From: an uncultured Acidimicrobiales bacterium
GTDB taxonomy: Bacteria > Actinomycetota > Acidimicrobiia > Acidimicrobiales > SHLQ01
Direction of reading: 5' to 3'
DNA length: 58,216 bases
NCBI GenBank assembly: GCA_937934655.1
Contig: CALGZB010000030.1
Coordinates: 1-58,216, forward strand
The notes beneath the pieces are model-generated. The model saw only the letters and a list, made by a program, of their open reading frames with translations, was not told the origin of the DNA and made no database searches. The position numbers were made by a program, and so were the translations under genes. Positions 7,401-16,084 of this stretch are shown piece after piece (position 1 is the stretch's first letter; each line of letters begins with the position of its first letter).

Positions 7401-9055
7401 CGCAGCTGGGCCGAGCGGCCGTTGCGCTCGAACTCGTCCGAAAGCTCTTGGCAGTCGGCATCGGTCATCACTCGAAGCGGATCCGGACGGGTTGGCCGCC
7501 ACCAGACAGGGTCATCTCCGGCCTCGGTGTTCCATCGCTCGGCGCGTAGAGGTTTCTTGTCGATCTTGTTCGATCCGGTGAGCGGCATTGATTCGACGAG
7601 ACGCACGAACCGGGGTGCCCACTTGGTGCCCAGGTCGGGTTGGTCGTTGAGGAAGGTGTCGAGCTCGTCGGGCGTCAACGTCGTGCCTGGCACGAGCTCG
7701 ATGGCCGTCATCACCTGATCACCAGTCTGCGCGTCGGGAACGGGGAACACGGCGCTCACGAGTACCGCCGGGTGCCGGGCGATGATTCGTTCGAGGGGTG
7801 CCGCCGAGAAGTTCTCGCTGTCGACGCGTAGCCAATCGGCGCCGCGGCCGGCGAAGTACATGAAGCCGTCGTGATCGCAGTAGGCGAGGTCGTCGCTCCA
7901 ATACCAGCCATCGCGCAGTCGTTGGCTCGAGGCCTCGGGGTTGTTGTAGTAGCCCTCGAAGAGGCTGGCTCCGTCGCGTCGGACGAGTTCGCCAATCGCT
8001 TCGCTATTGAGCAGTTCGCCGTCCTCGCCGAACTCTGCACGCGGACACTCAACGCCGGTTTCGGGGTCGACCACGGCCACGTCGCCTTCTCGTGGACGGC
8101 CAAGAGCTTGCGCTGGAGTATCAGGAGTTTTGGCGATGACGATCGGGCCTTCGCTCGACCCGTAGCTCTCGCTGAAGTTGCAGCCGAACCGTCGTGAGAA
8201 CTCGGCCATGTCCCGTTCTGTGGCCTCGGTGCCGAACGCGAACTTCAAGTCGTTGTCGCGATCGTTCGGCCCTTCAGGTGTTGCGAGGATGTACGCAAGT
8301 GAGCGGCCCACGTAGTTGAAGTACGTAGCTCTGTACTTCTGTACATCGGCGAGAAAGTTCGATGCCGAGAACTTTCGACGGGTCACCCAAGGGCCGCCGG
8401 TCCCGAGGCTGACCGCCCAGCTCGCCATCAAGGCGTTCCCATGGAACATCGGCATCGAGTTATAGAACGTGTCGCTCTCATCCAATCCGAAGTTTGTTGG
8501 GACGGTGCCGGAGATCTTTGCGAAACGGCCTTGGGAACAAACCACAGCCTTTGGCGCGCCGGTTGAGCCCGAGGTGAACAACAAGAACAGTGCATCTTCA
8601 GCTTTGACCGGTTGGCGAACCTCAGCGAGATCACTCTGCACGAATGGGGCGAGGCGGGACTGGTAGTTGGAACCATCGACGACGAGGCGACGATCGCCGT
8701 CGAGCCCGCTGTCGAAACCATCGAGCAACCCTTCGAGGGTCGAGCTCGTCACAAGAAGCTGACAGTCGGTGTGTTCGATGTCGTTGCGGAGCTCGGCACC
8801 CCGCCGGGTGTGGTTGACGCCGACGATCGCCGCACCAGATAGCGCAGCGGCAACGATCCAGTACAGATACTCCGGTTCGTTCTCGAGAAGCACGGCGATG
8901 TGGAACGGGGTTCCCTCGTCGCGAAGCGACAGTGCCAACGCGGCGCGGTCGGCGCCATGCTGAAGGAGTTCGGACCACGTGACGACCTCGTCCTCGAACA
9001 TCAAGGCGGGACGGTCGTCGTCGGATCGGGCCAGAAGCAGATCGGCTGTTGTCAT
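7397..9055 (-). CDS. Acyl-CoA synthetase (AMP-binding, FadD-like)
   Basis: A 552-residue ANL-superfamily ligase. The P-loop is TSGSTGAPKA at residues 161-170, with 'SESYGSSEG' (A5 type), 'YWSDDLAYCDHDGFMYFAGRGADWLR' (A7-A8) and a C-terminal 'GSNKIDKKPLR' carrying the A10 lysine. It would activate a carboxylic acid to its CoA thioester with ATP. In mycobacteria, FadD17/FadD19-type ligases perform this step on steroid side chains. It overlaps the Ltp2-type gene by four bases and the TetR gene by four bases. Its placement after the igr-like genes suggests the same substrate class. Confidence 0.88.
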   Translation of the reverse strand: MTTADLLLARSDDDRPALMFEDEVVTWSELLQHGADRAALALSLRDEGTPFHIAVLLENEPEYLYWIVAAALSGAAIVGVNHTRRGAELRNDIEHTDCQLLVTSSTLEGLLDGFDSGLDGDRRLVVDGSNYQSRLAPFVQSDLAEVRQPVKAEDALFLLFTSGSTGAPKAVVCSQGRFAKISGTVPTNFGLDESDTFYNSMPMFHGNALMASWAVSLGTGGPWVTRRKFSASNFLADVQKYRATYFNYVGRSLAYILATPEGPNDRDNDLKFAFGTEATERDMAEFSRRFGCNFSESYGSSEGPIVIAKTPDTPAQALGRPREGDVAVVDPETGVECPRAEFGEDGELLNSEAIGELVRRDGASLFEGYYNNPEASSQRLRDGWYWSDDLAYCDHDGFMYFAGRGADWLRVDSENFSAAPLERIIARHPAVLVSAVFPVPDAQTGDQVMTAIELVPGTTLTPDELDTFLNDQPDLGTKWAPRFVRLVESMPLTGSNKIDKKPLRAERWNTEAGDDPVWWRPTRPDPLRVMTDADCQELSDEFERNGRSAQLR

Positions 9056-10227
9056 CGATCGGCTCCGAGGATCAGTCCGCTGGTGGGCACCCCGGCTCCG
9101 CCGGTGACGACGGTGTTTTGCACGTCGGCGACTTGATTCACTGCAGTGCCGCGTATCTGGCGCACGCCTTCGGCAACACCGTTCATTCCGTGGATGTAAG
9201 CCTCGCCGAGTTGGCCGCCATGCGTGTTGATGGGAAGGCGTCCACCGAGTTCGACGTTGCCGTCGCGAACGAAGTCTTTGGCTTCACCCCGGCCACAGAA
9301 CCCGAACGACTCGAGCTGCATGAGGACATAAGGCGTGAAGTGGTCGTAGATAATCGCTGTGGGGATGTCGGCTGGAGTGAGCTGCGCATCGGCCCAGAGC
9401 TGGTCGGCAACCAATGTCATCTCGGTGAGATGGCCAATGTCGTCGCCGTAGTACGCCGTCATCATTGCGGTCGAGCCGGAAATTCCTTGTGCTGCTGCCT
9501 TGATGATGGCTGGCTTCTGGGGAAGATCGCGGGCTCGTTCGGCCGAGACGATGACGAGTGCTTGCGCGCCGTCGCTCTCTTGGCAGCAATCCAGAAGGCG
9601 CAATGGCTCGGCGATCCAGCGGCTCTCGGCATGGTCTTCCAGAGTGATCGGTCGCTCGTAGAACCACGCCTTGGGGTTGGTGGCGGCGTGACGACGAGCG
9701 GCAACCGCTACGGCGCCGAGCGCTTCGGTAGTGGCTCCCGAGTCGTGCATGTATCGGCGGCCGGCCATGGCCGCCCACTGGGCCGGGGTCACGAGTCCGT
9801 GAGGGGTGTACCAGGCATATCCGGCGTTCTCGGCCGAGGGTTCGGTTCCGCGATCTTGAACGCCAGCGCCAAATCTGCGGCCGGATCGTTCGTTGAACGC
9901 TCGGTAGCAAACGACCACGTCGGCGACACCGGTCGCCACGGCCATAGCTGCCTGCAGAACAACAGCGCCGGGTGCGCCACCGCCAAAGTTCACACGTCCG
10001 AAGTACTTGATGTCGCCCATCCCCAGAGCCCGAGCGACCTCGACTTCGGGATTCTTCTCCATCGTGTAGGTCACGAGGCCATCGACATCGGCCGGCGTGA
10101 GGCCGGCGTCGGTGAGGGCGGCGAGGATCGATTCGGCTGCGAGCTGAAGCTCACTACGGCCAGAGTCTTTTGAGAACTCGGTGGCGCCGATACCGGCGAT
10201 GGCGGTCTTGCCCGAAAGGTTGCTCAT
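9052..10227 (-). CDS. ltp2: Ltp2-type thiolase-fold lipid-transfer protein / aldolase
   Basis: A 391-residue SCP-X-thiolase-like protein. The thiolase nucleophile is absent: the corresponding stretch is 'RVNFGGGAPGAVVLQAA'. Y294 ('AIIYDHFTPY') and Y344 ('GEAYIHG') match in number and motif the two tyrosines reported, from memory, as catalytic in Ltp2 steroid side-chain aldolases. Such enzymes cleave the 17-hydroxy-C22-CoA intermediate to propionyl-CoA and a 17-ketosteroid, and need the DUF35 domain of ChsH2 as partner. A MaoC-DUF35 protein is encoded two genes upstream. The closest organisational match is Rv3540c. Whether the substrate here is a steroid is inferred. Confidence 0.82.
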   Translation of the reverse strand: MSNLSGKTAIAGIGATEFSKDSGRSELQLAAESILAALTDAGLTPADVDGLVTYTMEKNPEVEVARALGMGDIKYFGRVNFGGGAPGAVVLQAAMAVATGVADVVVCYRAFNERSGRRFGAGVQDRGTEPSAENAGYAWYTPHGLVTPAQWAAMAGRRYMHDSGATTEALGAVAVAARRHAATNPKAWFYERPITLEDHAESRWIAEPLRLLDCCQESDGAQALVIVSAERARDLPQKPAIIKAAAQGISGSTAMMTAYYGDDIGHLTEMTLVADQLWADAQLTPADIPTAIIYDHFTPYVLMQLESFGFCGRGEAKDFVRDGNVELGGRLPINTHGGQLGEAYIHGMNGVAEGVRQIRGTAVNQVADVQNTVVTGGAGVPTSGLILGADR

Positions 10228-10658
10228 GCTTGTTCCCCTCCGTTGAGCTCTAGGGAGACCGTTCCACTCACATGCGACCCTCGTGCCGTCGACCCGTCGA
10301 GCAAAACAGAAACGCTGCCGTCAGCCGACTCGGTTACCGACCCCGTGAGGGTCAGCGTGTCGCCGGGATGTGCCGGCAGACCGAGGCGGATCGCGGTCTT
10401 CTTGATTCGAGCGTGCGGGCCGGCCCAATCGGTGATGAAACGATTCACCAGTCCCGTGGTGGTGAGGATGTTGAGGAAGATGTCGGGCGCACCGCGCTGC
10501 ACCGCAGCTTCATGGTCGTGATGCACATCTTGATAGTCGCGGGTGGCCATTGCTGTGGAGATCACAAATGTGCGGTCGATAGGAATTTCGAGGAGGGGGA
10601 GTTCGTCTCCCACGCTGACCTGGGTCGCTTGAAGCGCCGGCTGAAGTGGTTCGCTCAT
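10224..10658 (-). CDS. MaoC-like enoyl-CoA hydratase subunit (ChsH1-like)
   Basis: A 144-residue single hot-dog protein. The hydratase-2 motif appears as 'RDYQDVHHDHEAAVQRGAPDIFLNIL', giving the catalytic Asp/His pair at about residues 40-47. ChsH1 (Rv3541c) is slightly shorter and forms the active half of a heterodimer with the MaoC domain of ChsH2. Four-base overlaps link it to the acyl-CoA dehydrogenase upstream and the Ltp2-type gene downstream. It should hydrate the 2-enoyl-CoA made by the two dehydrogenases. Confidence 0.82.
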   Translation of the reverse strand: MSEPLQPALQATQVSVGDELPLLEIPIDRTFVISTAMATRDYQDVHHDHEAAVQRGAPDIFLNILTTTGLVNRFITDWAGPHARIKKTAIRLGLPAHPGDTLTLTGSVTESADGSVSVLLDGSTARGSHVSGTVSLELNGGEQA

Positions 10659-11779
10659 GAGTGTGCTCCGGATGCTGCGGCTTCTTTTGCTTGCTCGGCG
10701 ATCACGTCACCGAGTGCTTCGAGGTGATGTCCCGGAGCCCCGAGTGAGAGTTCGAGTTGTTTGGCCCACAGGAAGTACCGGTGTATCGGGTAGCTCGTGT
10801 CGGCGCCGATGCCACCGTGGACATGTTGCACAGCGTGCGCCGCCCGTTGTCCGGCTTCGGCCGCCCACCAGCGGGCGACGTGAAGCGCTGCGGTTGTCTC
10901 GGTTTGATCGTCGTCGAAATCGGTATGCCACGCGGCTTTCCAGAGGGTGGACTCGATGGCCCGCACGTCGATCGAGGCGTCGACTACCCGGTGGGCTGTG
11001 CTTTGGAAGCTGGAGAGCGGTCGTCCGAACTGGTGTCGCTCGCTTACATAGAGGGCCGCTCGCCGGACAGCTTCGTCGGCGACGCCGAGCATGACCGCGC
11101 TGGACGCGAGGGCTAGCCGTTCCCATGTCCACTGGTTGGTATCGCCGTCGCCTACACGAACTACCTGGGTCGCGGCATCGAGCGTGAGGTGGCCGGCAGG
11201 ACGATTGCTGGTGATGGCGACGGTCTCGATGGAGGCAGACGGATCTGCCAGGTCGACCAGAAAGGTCGCCGGGCCGTCTTCGGTGTGTGCAGGGACGAGA
11301 ACGTGTTGTGAATCGACCAGCCCAACGACGTTGGGGAACCAGCCGGTGAGCGTCCACGTGTCGCCGTTCATGGTGGCCCGGGCCTGGGGCGTTAGCCACG
11401 ATGACCCAGCCGGAGACTCGGCGGCGATAGTGACTTGGTGCGCTCCGGCCACGATGCCAGCAACCAATGTGGCGTCAGCTTCCCAACGATCGAGACAAGC
11501 GACGGCGCAAAGCGTGGTATCGAGGGGAACAGAAGCAATCGAGCGACCGAAGTGCACGAGCACCTGACACATCTCAACGGCGGCGCCGCCAATGCCGCCT
11601 CGGTCCTCGGAGACTCCTACGCCGAGCAGACCACTCGCTACGAGCACTGCCCAGAGAGAATCATCGAACGCACGATCTTCGGAAGCCGCCGCTACCCGTT
11701 TGTCGGTGACTTCGCCGGCAAAGATCTGCGCGGCGAGTTCGCCAATAGCGATTTGGGTTTCAGAGAATGAGAAGTCCAT
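10655..11779 (-). CDS. Acyl-CoA dehydrogenase subunit (ChsE-like)
   Basis: A 374-residue acyl-CoA dehydrogenase with N-terminal helical, middle beta and C-terminal helical domains. Recognisable parts are 'FSFSETQIAIGELAAQIF', the FAD-contact segment 'ERHQFGRPLSSFQ' and the C-terminal 'HVHGGIGADTSYPIHRYFLWAKQ'. Two acyl-CoA dehydrogenases flanking a MaoC-DUF35 gene is the pattern of the mycobacterial ChsE1-ChsE2 heterotetramer, which acts on a three-carbon steroid side chain. I cannot say safely which partner is ChsE1. The start overlaps the upstream gene's stop by one base. Confidence 0.83.
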   Translation of the reverse strand: MDFSFSETQIAIGELAAQIFAGEVTDKRVAAASEDRAFDDSLWAVLVASGLLGVGVSEDRGGIGGAAVEMCQVLVHFGRSIASVPLDTTLCAVACLDRWEADATLVAGIVAGAHQVTIAAESPAGSSWLTPQARATMNGDTWTLTGWFPNVVGLVDSQHVLVPAHTEDGPATFLVDLADPSASIETVAITSNRPAGHLTLDAATQVVRVGDGDTNQWTWERLALASSAVMLGVADEAVRRAALYVSERHQFGRPLSSFQSTAHRVVDASIDVRAIESTLWKAAWHTDFDDDQTETTAALHVARWWAAEAGQRAAHAVQHVHGGIGADTSYPIHRYFLWAKQLELSLGAPGHHLEALGDVIAEQAKEAAASGAHS

Positions 11780-12747
11780 CAGCGTTCTCCGGCAGGTTGG
11801 CTCGGGGCGAGGACGAAGTAGGGAAGTGCGAGGTCGTCGCCTTGTTGACGAAAGCGAACCTCGACGGGGAGCCCAATCGAAACATCATCTGGCTCTGCGT
11901 CCGGCATTTCTGCCACGAAACGAACGCCTTCTTCGAGGTCGACGAGAGCGACGACGAGGGGATAGTTGAATGCCGGAACCTGAGGGTGGTGGTTCACGAC
12001 AAAGCTGTGGATGGTGCCTCGACCCGACATCGCTTCGGCGGTCCAATCGAAGGACTGGCAGGTCCCACAAGCAGGGGAGGGCGGGTGCCGCAACGTGCCG
12101 CACCCGTCGCACCGCTGGATCCGGAGTTCTTGAGCCAGTGTGCCCTCGAAGAAGAAGGCGTTGTCGCGGTTCATCGCGGGCCGGGGTCGTGGCGGGCGGG
12201 CTTCAGCTGCCGGCTTGCGATTTGGCGGTGCGAAGCGGAAGAGCCGCCATCGCTGGTTACCAATGATGGCGCCGTCGCTATCGGTAAAGGTGATGAGCGT
12301 CGTGACGAAGTGTCCGCGACCGAGCGCCGTGTCCTTCTGGTCCGAGACCGATTCGATGACTTCCGATGCGGTGATGATGTCGCCGGGCACAGCCTCGCGG
12401 ATGTACTCCTGCTCGCAGTTCGTGGCGACCACCGAGGTGAATCCGGCTTCGGCGAGTAGGGCGATGAGTTCTTGTCGCGCTCCATGAGGTGGTGAGGCTG
12501 GTTTCTTCAGCAATCCGGCCATCGACCAAACCTGGAGCATCGCTGGCGGGGCGATGATCGAGGACCGGCCAGTTGCTTTCGCGGAGGCCTCATCGACGTA
12601 GATCGGGTTCGTATCGCCCAAGGCCTCGACCCAGGAGCGAATGTCGGATTGCGCGATTGGGTCGCGTGACTGACGGTCGGGGCCGCAGCTTTTGCCAGCG
12701 AAGGGGTCGAGTTGTTCGCGGGTGAGCGGAGTGGTTTCGGTGGTCAC
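11779..12747 (-). CDS. MaoC-DUF35 two-domain protein (ChsH2-like)
   Basis: A 322-residue fusion. Residues about 25-165 form a MaoC-type hot-dog domain ('EALGDTNPIYVDEASAKATGRSSIIAPPAM'). Residues about 205-245 form a zinc ribbon with two CxxC pairs ('RCDGCGTL' and 'ACGTCQSF'), followed by a DUF35 OB-fold ending in 'RFRQQGDDLALPYFVL'. This is the architecture and size of ChsH2 (Rv3542c), whose MaoC half pairs with ChsH1 and whose DUF35 half activates the Ltp2 aldolase. All three partners are in this operon. The GTG start overlaps the upstream stop by four bases. Confidence 0.87.
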   Translation of the reverse strand: MTTETTPLTREQLDPFAGKSCGPDRQSRDPIAQSDIRSWVEALGDTNPIYVDEASAKATGRSSIIAPPAMLQVWSMAGLLKKPASPPHGARQELIALLAEAGFTSVVATNCEQEYIREAVPGDIITASEVIESVSDQKDTALGRGHFVTTLITFTDSDGAIIGNQRWRLFRFAPPNRKPAAEARPPRPRPAMNRDNAFFFEGTLAQELRIQRCDGCGTLRHPPSPACGTCQSFDWTAEAMSGRGTIHSFVVNHHPQVPAFNYPLVVALVDLEEGVRFVAEMPDAEPDDVSIGLPVEVRFRQQGDDLALPYFVLAPSQPAGER

Positions 12748-13934
12748 GATGTCTTCCTTCGTTGCTCCCGAGCAAGCGAGAGGCCCCGGATTCCTACGAT
12801 GTCGCGAAGGACGTCGTTGACGCCTCCGCCGAAGGTGTTGATCTGTACGGCCCGACTTCCAATCTCGGCTCGTCCTTCAAGAACCGCTCCCGGTTCGCCG
12901 GGTCGCACGAGCGCTTGGGACCCAAGGACGCCCGACATGAGCCGGTAAATCTCGATCATCGTTTCGGTACTGAAGATCTTTGCGGCGGCCGCATCGTCGG
13001 CGGGGAGGTCGCCAGACGAAGCAGCGGCGAGCTTCCAGTTAGAGACTTTGACTGCGTCGAGTAGCGCTCGACATTTTGCCAGGTCGCTACGCACCCAGCC
13101 TTGATCGATGACAACTGATTCGTCGGCAGCGGGGGTTGCCGCAGCCCAGGCGACGACGTCGTCGAAGAGTTCCTCGACCCCGCCAGTGAGGGCAGCGAGG
13201 CCGACTCGTTCGTGGTTGAGCTGGTTCGTGATGACACCCCAGCCGCCGTCGACCTCGCCGACGATGTTGTCGGCCGGAACGCAGATGTTGTCGTAGTGGG
13301 TGATGGTGGTGTCGATGCCGCCGACCGTGTGGAGTGGTGCGTGCGAGAAGCCGTCGGAGTTGGTGGGCACGATCAGGATCGAGATCGCTCGGTGCCGGGC
13401 TTCTAGCTTGCCGGTGCGGCACGCCAGCCACACGAAATCCGCCCGGTCGGCGCCGCTGGTATAGACCTTGTTGCCGTTGATACGCCATTGGTCGCCGTCG
13501 AGCTTCGCCGATGTGGTGAGCGAGGCGAGGTCGGTTCCGGAATCGGGTTCGGTGTAGCCGATGGCAAACACCACCTCACCTCGCTGAATCGCGGGAAGGT
13601 AGGTGGCCTTTTGCGCTTCGGTGCCAAAGGCCATGAGCGCGGGACCCACGGTGTTGACGGTTACGAAGGGGAAGGGGACTCCCGAGCGCCGAACTTCGTC
13701 GAACAGTACGAACTGCGACAGGCCGGTCATCGCCCGGCCGCCGTACTCCTCGGGCCAACTCAGCACGAGCCAACCATCGGCGCCCATCTGTCGGATGAGT
13801 TTGCGAGCGAGGTCGGCCGCCTCTTCGGAGCGCGAGCGAAGCACATCCTTCACGTCAGCGGTCATGAGCGCTTGAAAGTAGGCCCGCGCTTCGGCCCGCA
13901 GCGCGTCGTCCTCATCGGTGAATCGATATCGCAC
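12744..13934 (-). CDS. Acyl-CoA dehydrogenase subunit (ChsE-like), first operon gene
   Basis: An acyl-CoA dehydrogenase of 396 residues from the GTG at 13934. I prefer this start to the TTG at 13967 because GGGAG lies five bases upstream, the protein then begins 'MRYRFTDEDDALRAEARAYFQAL' as family members do, and the predicted -10 box at 13971-13976 would place transcription start downstream of the TTG. The FAD and substrate loop 'GYTEPDSGTDLASL' and 'INGNKVYTSGADRADFVWLACR' are clear. The C-terminal 'GGGVNDVLRDIVGIRGLSL' replaces the common 'GTSEIQR' pattern. It probably pairs with the 374-residue dehydrogenase. Confidence 0.85.
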   Translation of the reverse strand: MRYRFTDEDDALRAEARAYFQALMTADVKDVLRSRSEEAADLARKLIRQMGADGWLVLSWPEEYGGRAMTGLSQFVLFDEVRRSGVPFPFVTVNTVGPALMAFGTEAQKATYLPAIQRGEVVFAIGYTEPDSGTDLASLTTSAKLDGDQWRINGNKVYTSGADRADFVWLACRTGKLEARHRAISILIVPTNSDGFSHAPLHTVGGIDTTITHYDNICVPADNIVGEVDGGWGVITNQLNHERVGLAALTGGVEELFDDVVAWAAATPAADESVVIDQGWVRSDLAKCRALLDAVKVSNWKLAAASSGDLPADDAAAAKIFSTETMIEIYRLMSGVLGSQALVRPGEPGAVLEGRAEIGSRAVQINTFGGGVNDVLRDIVGIRGLSLAREQRRKTS

Positions 13935-13970
13935 GGCGGCTCCCGGCCCGGTTGGTTCCCTGTGCAACGA

Positions 13971-13999
13971 ACAGTAGGAAAAATATGGACAGGTGTCCA
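13971..13999 (-). promoter_or_regulatory. Promoter of the ten-gene CoA operon
   Basis: On the minus strand TGGACA (13994-13999) and TACTGT (13971-13976) are spaced 17 bases apart, a reasonable -35/-10 pair. Transcription would begin near 13964, giving a leader of about 30 bases before the GTG at 13934. The palindrome at 13986-14007 covers the -35 box. Confidence 0.55.
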
Positions 14000-14007
14000 G
14001 ACGTCTG
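13986..14007. promoter_or_regulatory. Double palindromic operator, probable TetR site
   Basis: TGGACA-GG-TGTCCA (13986-13999) overlaps the perfect 10-bp palindrome CAGACGTCTG (13998-14007). The cluster sits between the class II aldolase gene and the ten-gene operon, over the predicted -35 box. Adjacent palindromes of this type suit TetR dimers; the TetR at 6816-7400 is the local candidate. Confidence 0.6.
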
Positions 14008-14039
14008 TCTCTAGGCTCGGATGAGGGTGAGCCGGGGGA

Positions 14040-14792
14040 TCAGATGGAGGGCGAAGAGAGCAACATGGGGTCGGCCCGGAGTTCGGCGCGGACCGCGGCT
14101 TCCCAGAAACCGATGAAGCCGTTGCCATCGCTCTTGCTGATCTGGTTCAGGTAGCTGTCGGGCAGTTTCGACTGCAGCGGACCGTCGGTGATAGCCCGGG
14201 CGTGCCAGGCTCGTTGGCAACGCTGCTCGAGCGCAACCGCTCGCTGGTGGACAGCCCGAACCGTCGACCCGAGGACAAACACCCCGTGGCCGGCGAGCAA
14301 CGCAAGGTTGGCCTCGCCCAGCTTGTCGACGGTGGCCGCTGCGGCGGCCGCGCTGTTTACGGCACCGTCGTATTCATCAACAAGTACGAGATCACCGCCC
14401 CCGCCGAGTGACGAGCTCTGGTCCATACGTGGTGGAACCTCTCCGATATCGGCCCACACCGTCGCGAACAATGGGTGGCTATGCATCGCCACCTGCACGT
14501 CGGGCCGGGCCTTGTGAAGTTCGAGATGGAGAGGGATGCCGAGCGGGGCTGGCCAATCGCCCTCAACGACATTGCCGTCCAGTTCGATGGCGATGATGTG
14601 CTCGGGTCGCAGCTCTTCCCAGTGCAACAGCCACGGGTTGCACCACAAGGTTCCGTCGCCACGGTTGATCGTGATGTGCCCAGCGAGATGGTCGTCGTAC
14701 CCCTCACGCCAAAGCGCTCGGGCAAGCAGCACTAGCTCTTCCTGCGGCGACAGGTCGGGGATGAGCTTGTCGGGTGTGGGTGAGAAGGTCAC
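14040..14792 (-). CDS. Class II aldolase/adducin-domain protein
   Basis: A 250-residue protein of the class II aldolase/adducin fold. The zinc ligands H104 and H106 are in 'AMHSHPLF' and H169 in 'LLAGHGVF'; the 'PLHLELHKARPDV' helix precedes them, as in fuculose-phosphate aldolases. An earlier 'DDHLAGHITIN' motif is also typical. Members perform retro-aldol cleavage or decarboxylation with Zn. The GTG start has GGAG six bases upstream and lies 11 bases after the amidohydrolase stop, so both are probably cotranscribed. It is separated from the ten-gene operon by the operator at 13986. Confidence 0.85.
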   Translation of the reverse strand: MTFSPTPDKLIPDLSPQEELVLLARALWREGYDDHLAGHITINRGDGTLWCNPWLLHWEELRPEHIIAIELDGNVVEGDWPAPLGIPLHLELHKARPDVQVAMHSHPLFATVWADIGEVPPRMDQSSSLGGGGDLVLVDEYDGAVNSAAAAAATVDKLGEANLALLAGHGVFVLGSTVRAVHQRAVALEQRCQRAWHARAITDGPLQSKLPDSYLNQISKSDGNGFIGFWEAAVRAELRADPMLLSSPSI

Positions 14793-14803
14793 GGAAGCTC
14801 CGA

Positions 14804-15997
14804 CTATTTGGGCAGGACGATGTCAGGGAGCGGATGCCGATAAAGCTTCGCCGCGTTTTCGCTGCACATCATCCGGATCTCATCGGCTGGAATATGGCCC
14901 CAGGCCTCATGGATTACCTGTTGGCTGGTGGGCCAAGTGCTATCGCCGTGCGGGTAATCGGTTTCGACACAGATGTTCTCAACCCCAATGCGATGGCGCG
15001 CATCGATGGTCGACGGATCGTCGATGGTGCAGAACCAGAAGTTCCGCTTGAGAACGTCGGATGGCCGGTCGTCCCAGCCAAGGCCGTATCCCGAGCGGTC
15101 GACGATGTTGTCGAGGCGATCGAGAAGCATCGGAACCCAGCCAATGCCACCCTCGGACATTGCGATCTTCAGGTTGGGGAACTTCACCGGGTATTCCGAC
15201 CAGAGCCATTCGGTTGCGGCACCTAGCGACAGCTGCCCAAACATCGTTGCCCCGATCTGCAGCACTGGCGATCCCGGGGGAGTGGGGTACATGCCCGAAC
15301 TGCCGACGTGAAGCGAAATGACGGTGTCGGTGTCGGCGCACGCCTGGATGATTGGGTCCCAGAACTCGCGGTCCCAAAGGCTTGGCAGGTCGATTGCGTG
15401 TGGGCGCTCTGGCAGCGTGACGGAGGTGAAGCCTCGGGCGGCATTGCGATGGATCTCTTCGGCCGCCAGCTGCGGGTCGCCGAGGTAGGTGATGCCGCCG
15501 GGAATGATTCGGTTGGGGTACGGGAGATGCCACTCGTTGTAGAGCCAGTCGTTCCATGCTCGGGTGGCGTCAAGGCCGGCTTCGGCGTCTTTGGCGAAGG
15601 AGAACACTCGGCCGCAAAAGCCGGTGATCTGACTGGGGAAATTGAGCTGGGCCCAAATGCCGCCGAGGTCCATATCGGCGATACGGGCGGCAGCGTCGTA
15701 ACAACCTGGCCGCATGTGCTCGAAACGGAACGGTTCGAGTTTGACCGACTCGGGTCGGCGGCCTGCCACGGCGTTCATTCCTACTTGGGTGTAGATCTCG
15801 CCCTCGAACTTCCAGACCTCGTGCCCTTGCTCGGTTTCGATGAGCTGTGGACCTCGGTCTCGGATCTTCGGATCCATGTACTCCGAGAACACGTGCGGCG
15901 GCTCGACGACGTGGTCATCAACCGAGATGATCGTGTACTTCACCTCGGCGGGTTCTGGGTCCGGGAGGAATAGCTCACTATCAAGGGTGGATGTCAC
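14804..15997 (-). CDS. Amidohydrolase-2 family metal-dependent hydrolase/decarboxylase
   Basis: A 397-residue TIM-barrel protein of the amidohydrolase-2 family, which includes aminocarboxymuconate-semialdehyde decarboxylase-type enzymes. Visible markers are the N-terminal 'ISVDDHVVEPP' (the usual DxH/ExH metal region), 'VISLHVGSSG' with a barrel histidine, and the C-terminal 'ENICVETDYPHGDSTWP' with the conserved Asp and His. Such proteins are common in actinobacterial steroid and aromatic catabolic clusters. Substrate unknown. The GTG start is followed upstream by 87 bases holding no gene. Confidence 0.82.
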   Translation of the reverse strand: MTSTLDSELFLPDPEPAEVKYTIISVDDHVVEPPHVFSEYMDPKIRDRGPQLIETEQGHEVWKFEGEIYTQVGMNAVAGRRPESVKLEPFRFEHMRPGCYDAAARIADMDLGGIWAQLNFPSQITGFCGRVFSFAKDAEAGLDATRAWNDWLYNEWHLPYPNRIIPGGITYLGDPQLAAEEIHRNAARGFTSVTLPERPHAIDLPSLWDREFWDPIIQACADTDTVISLHVGSSGMYPTPPGSPVLQIGATMFGQLSLGAATEWLWSEYPVKFPNLKIAMSEGGIGWVPMLLDRLDNIVDRSGYGLGWDDRPSDVLKRNFWFCTIDDPSTIDARHRIGVENICVETDYPHGDSTWPTSQQVIHEAWGHIPADEIRMMCSENAAKLYRHPLPDIVLPK

Positions 15998-16084
15998 TCG
16001 ACGCTCTCCAATTTGTCCGGCGGTAGCCTCGGCGACCTTACTGGCGCGGTTGTGCGGCCGCCCAAAACCGTTTGGCCGGGCCTG

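Noticed and set aside
9049-10173. 374-codon plus-strand frame
   Set aside because: It is the antisense shadow of the well-supported Ltp2-type gene.
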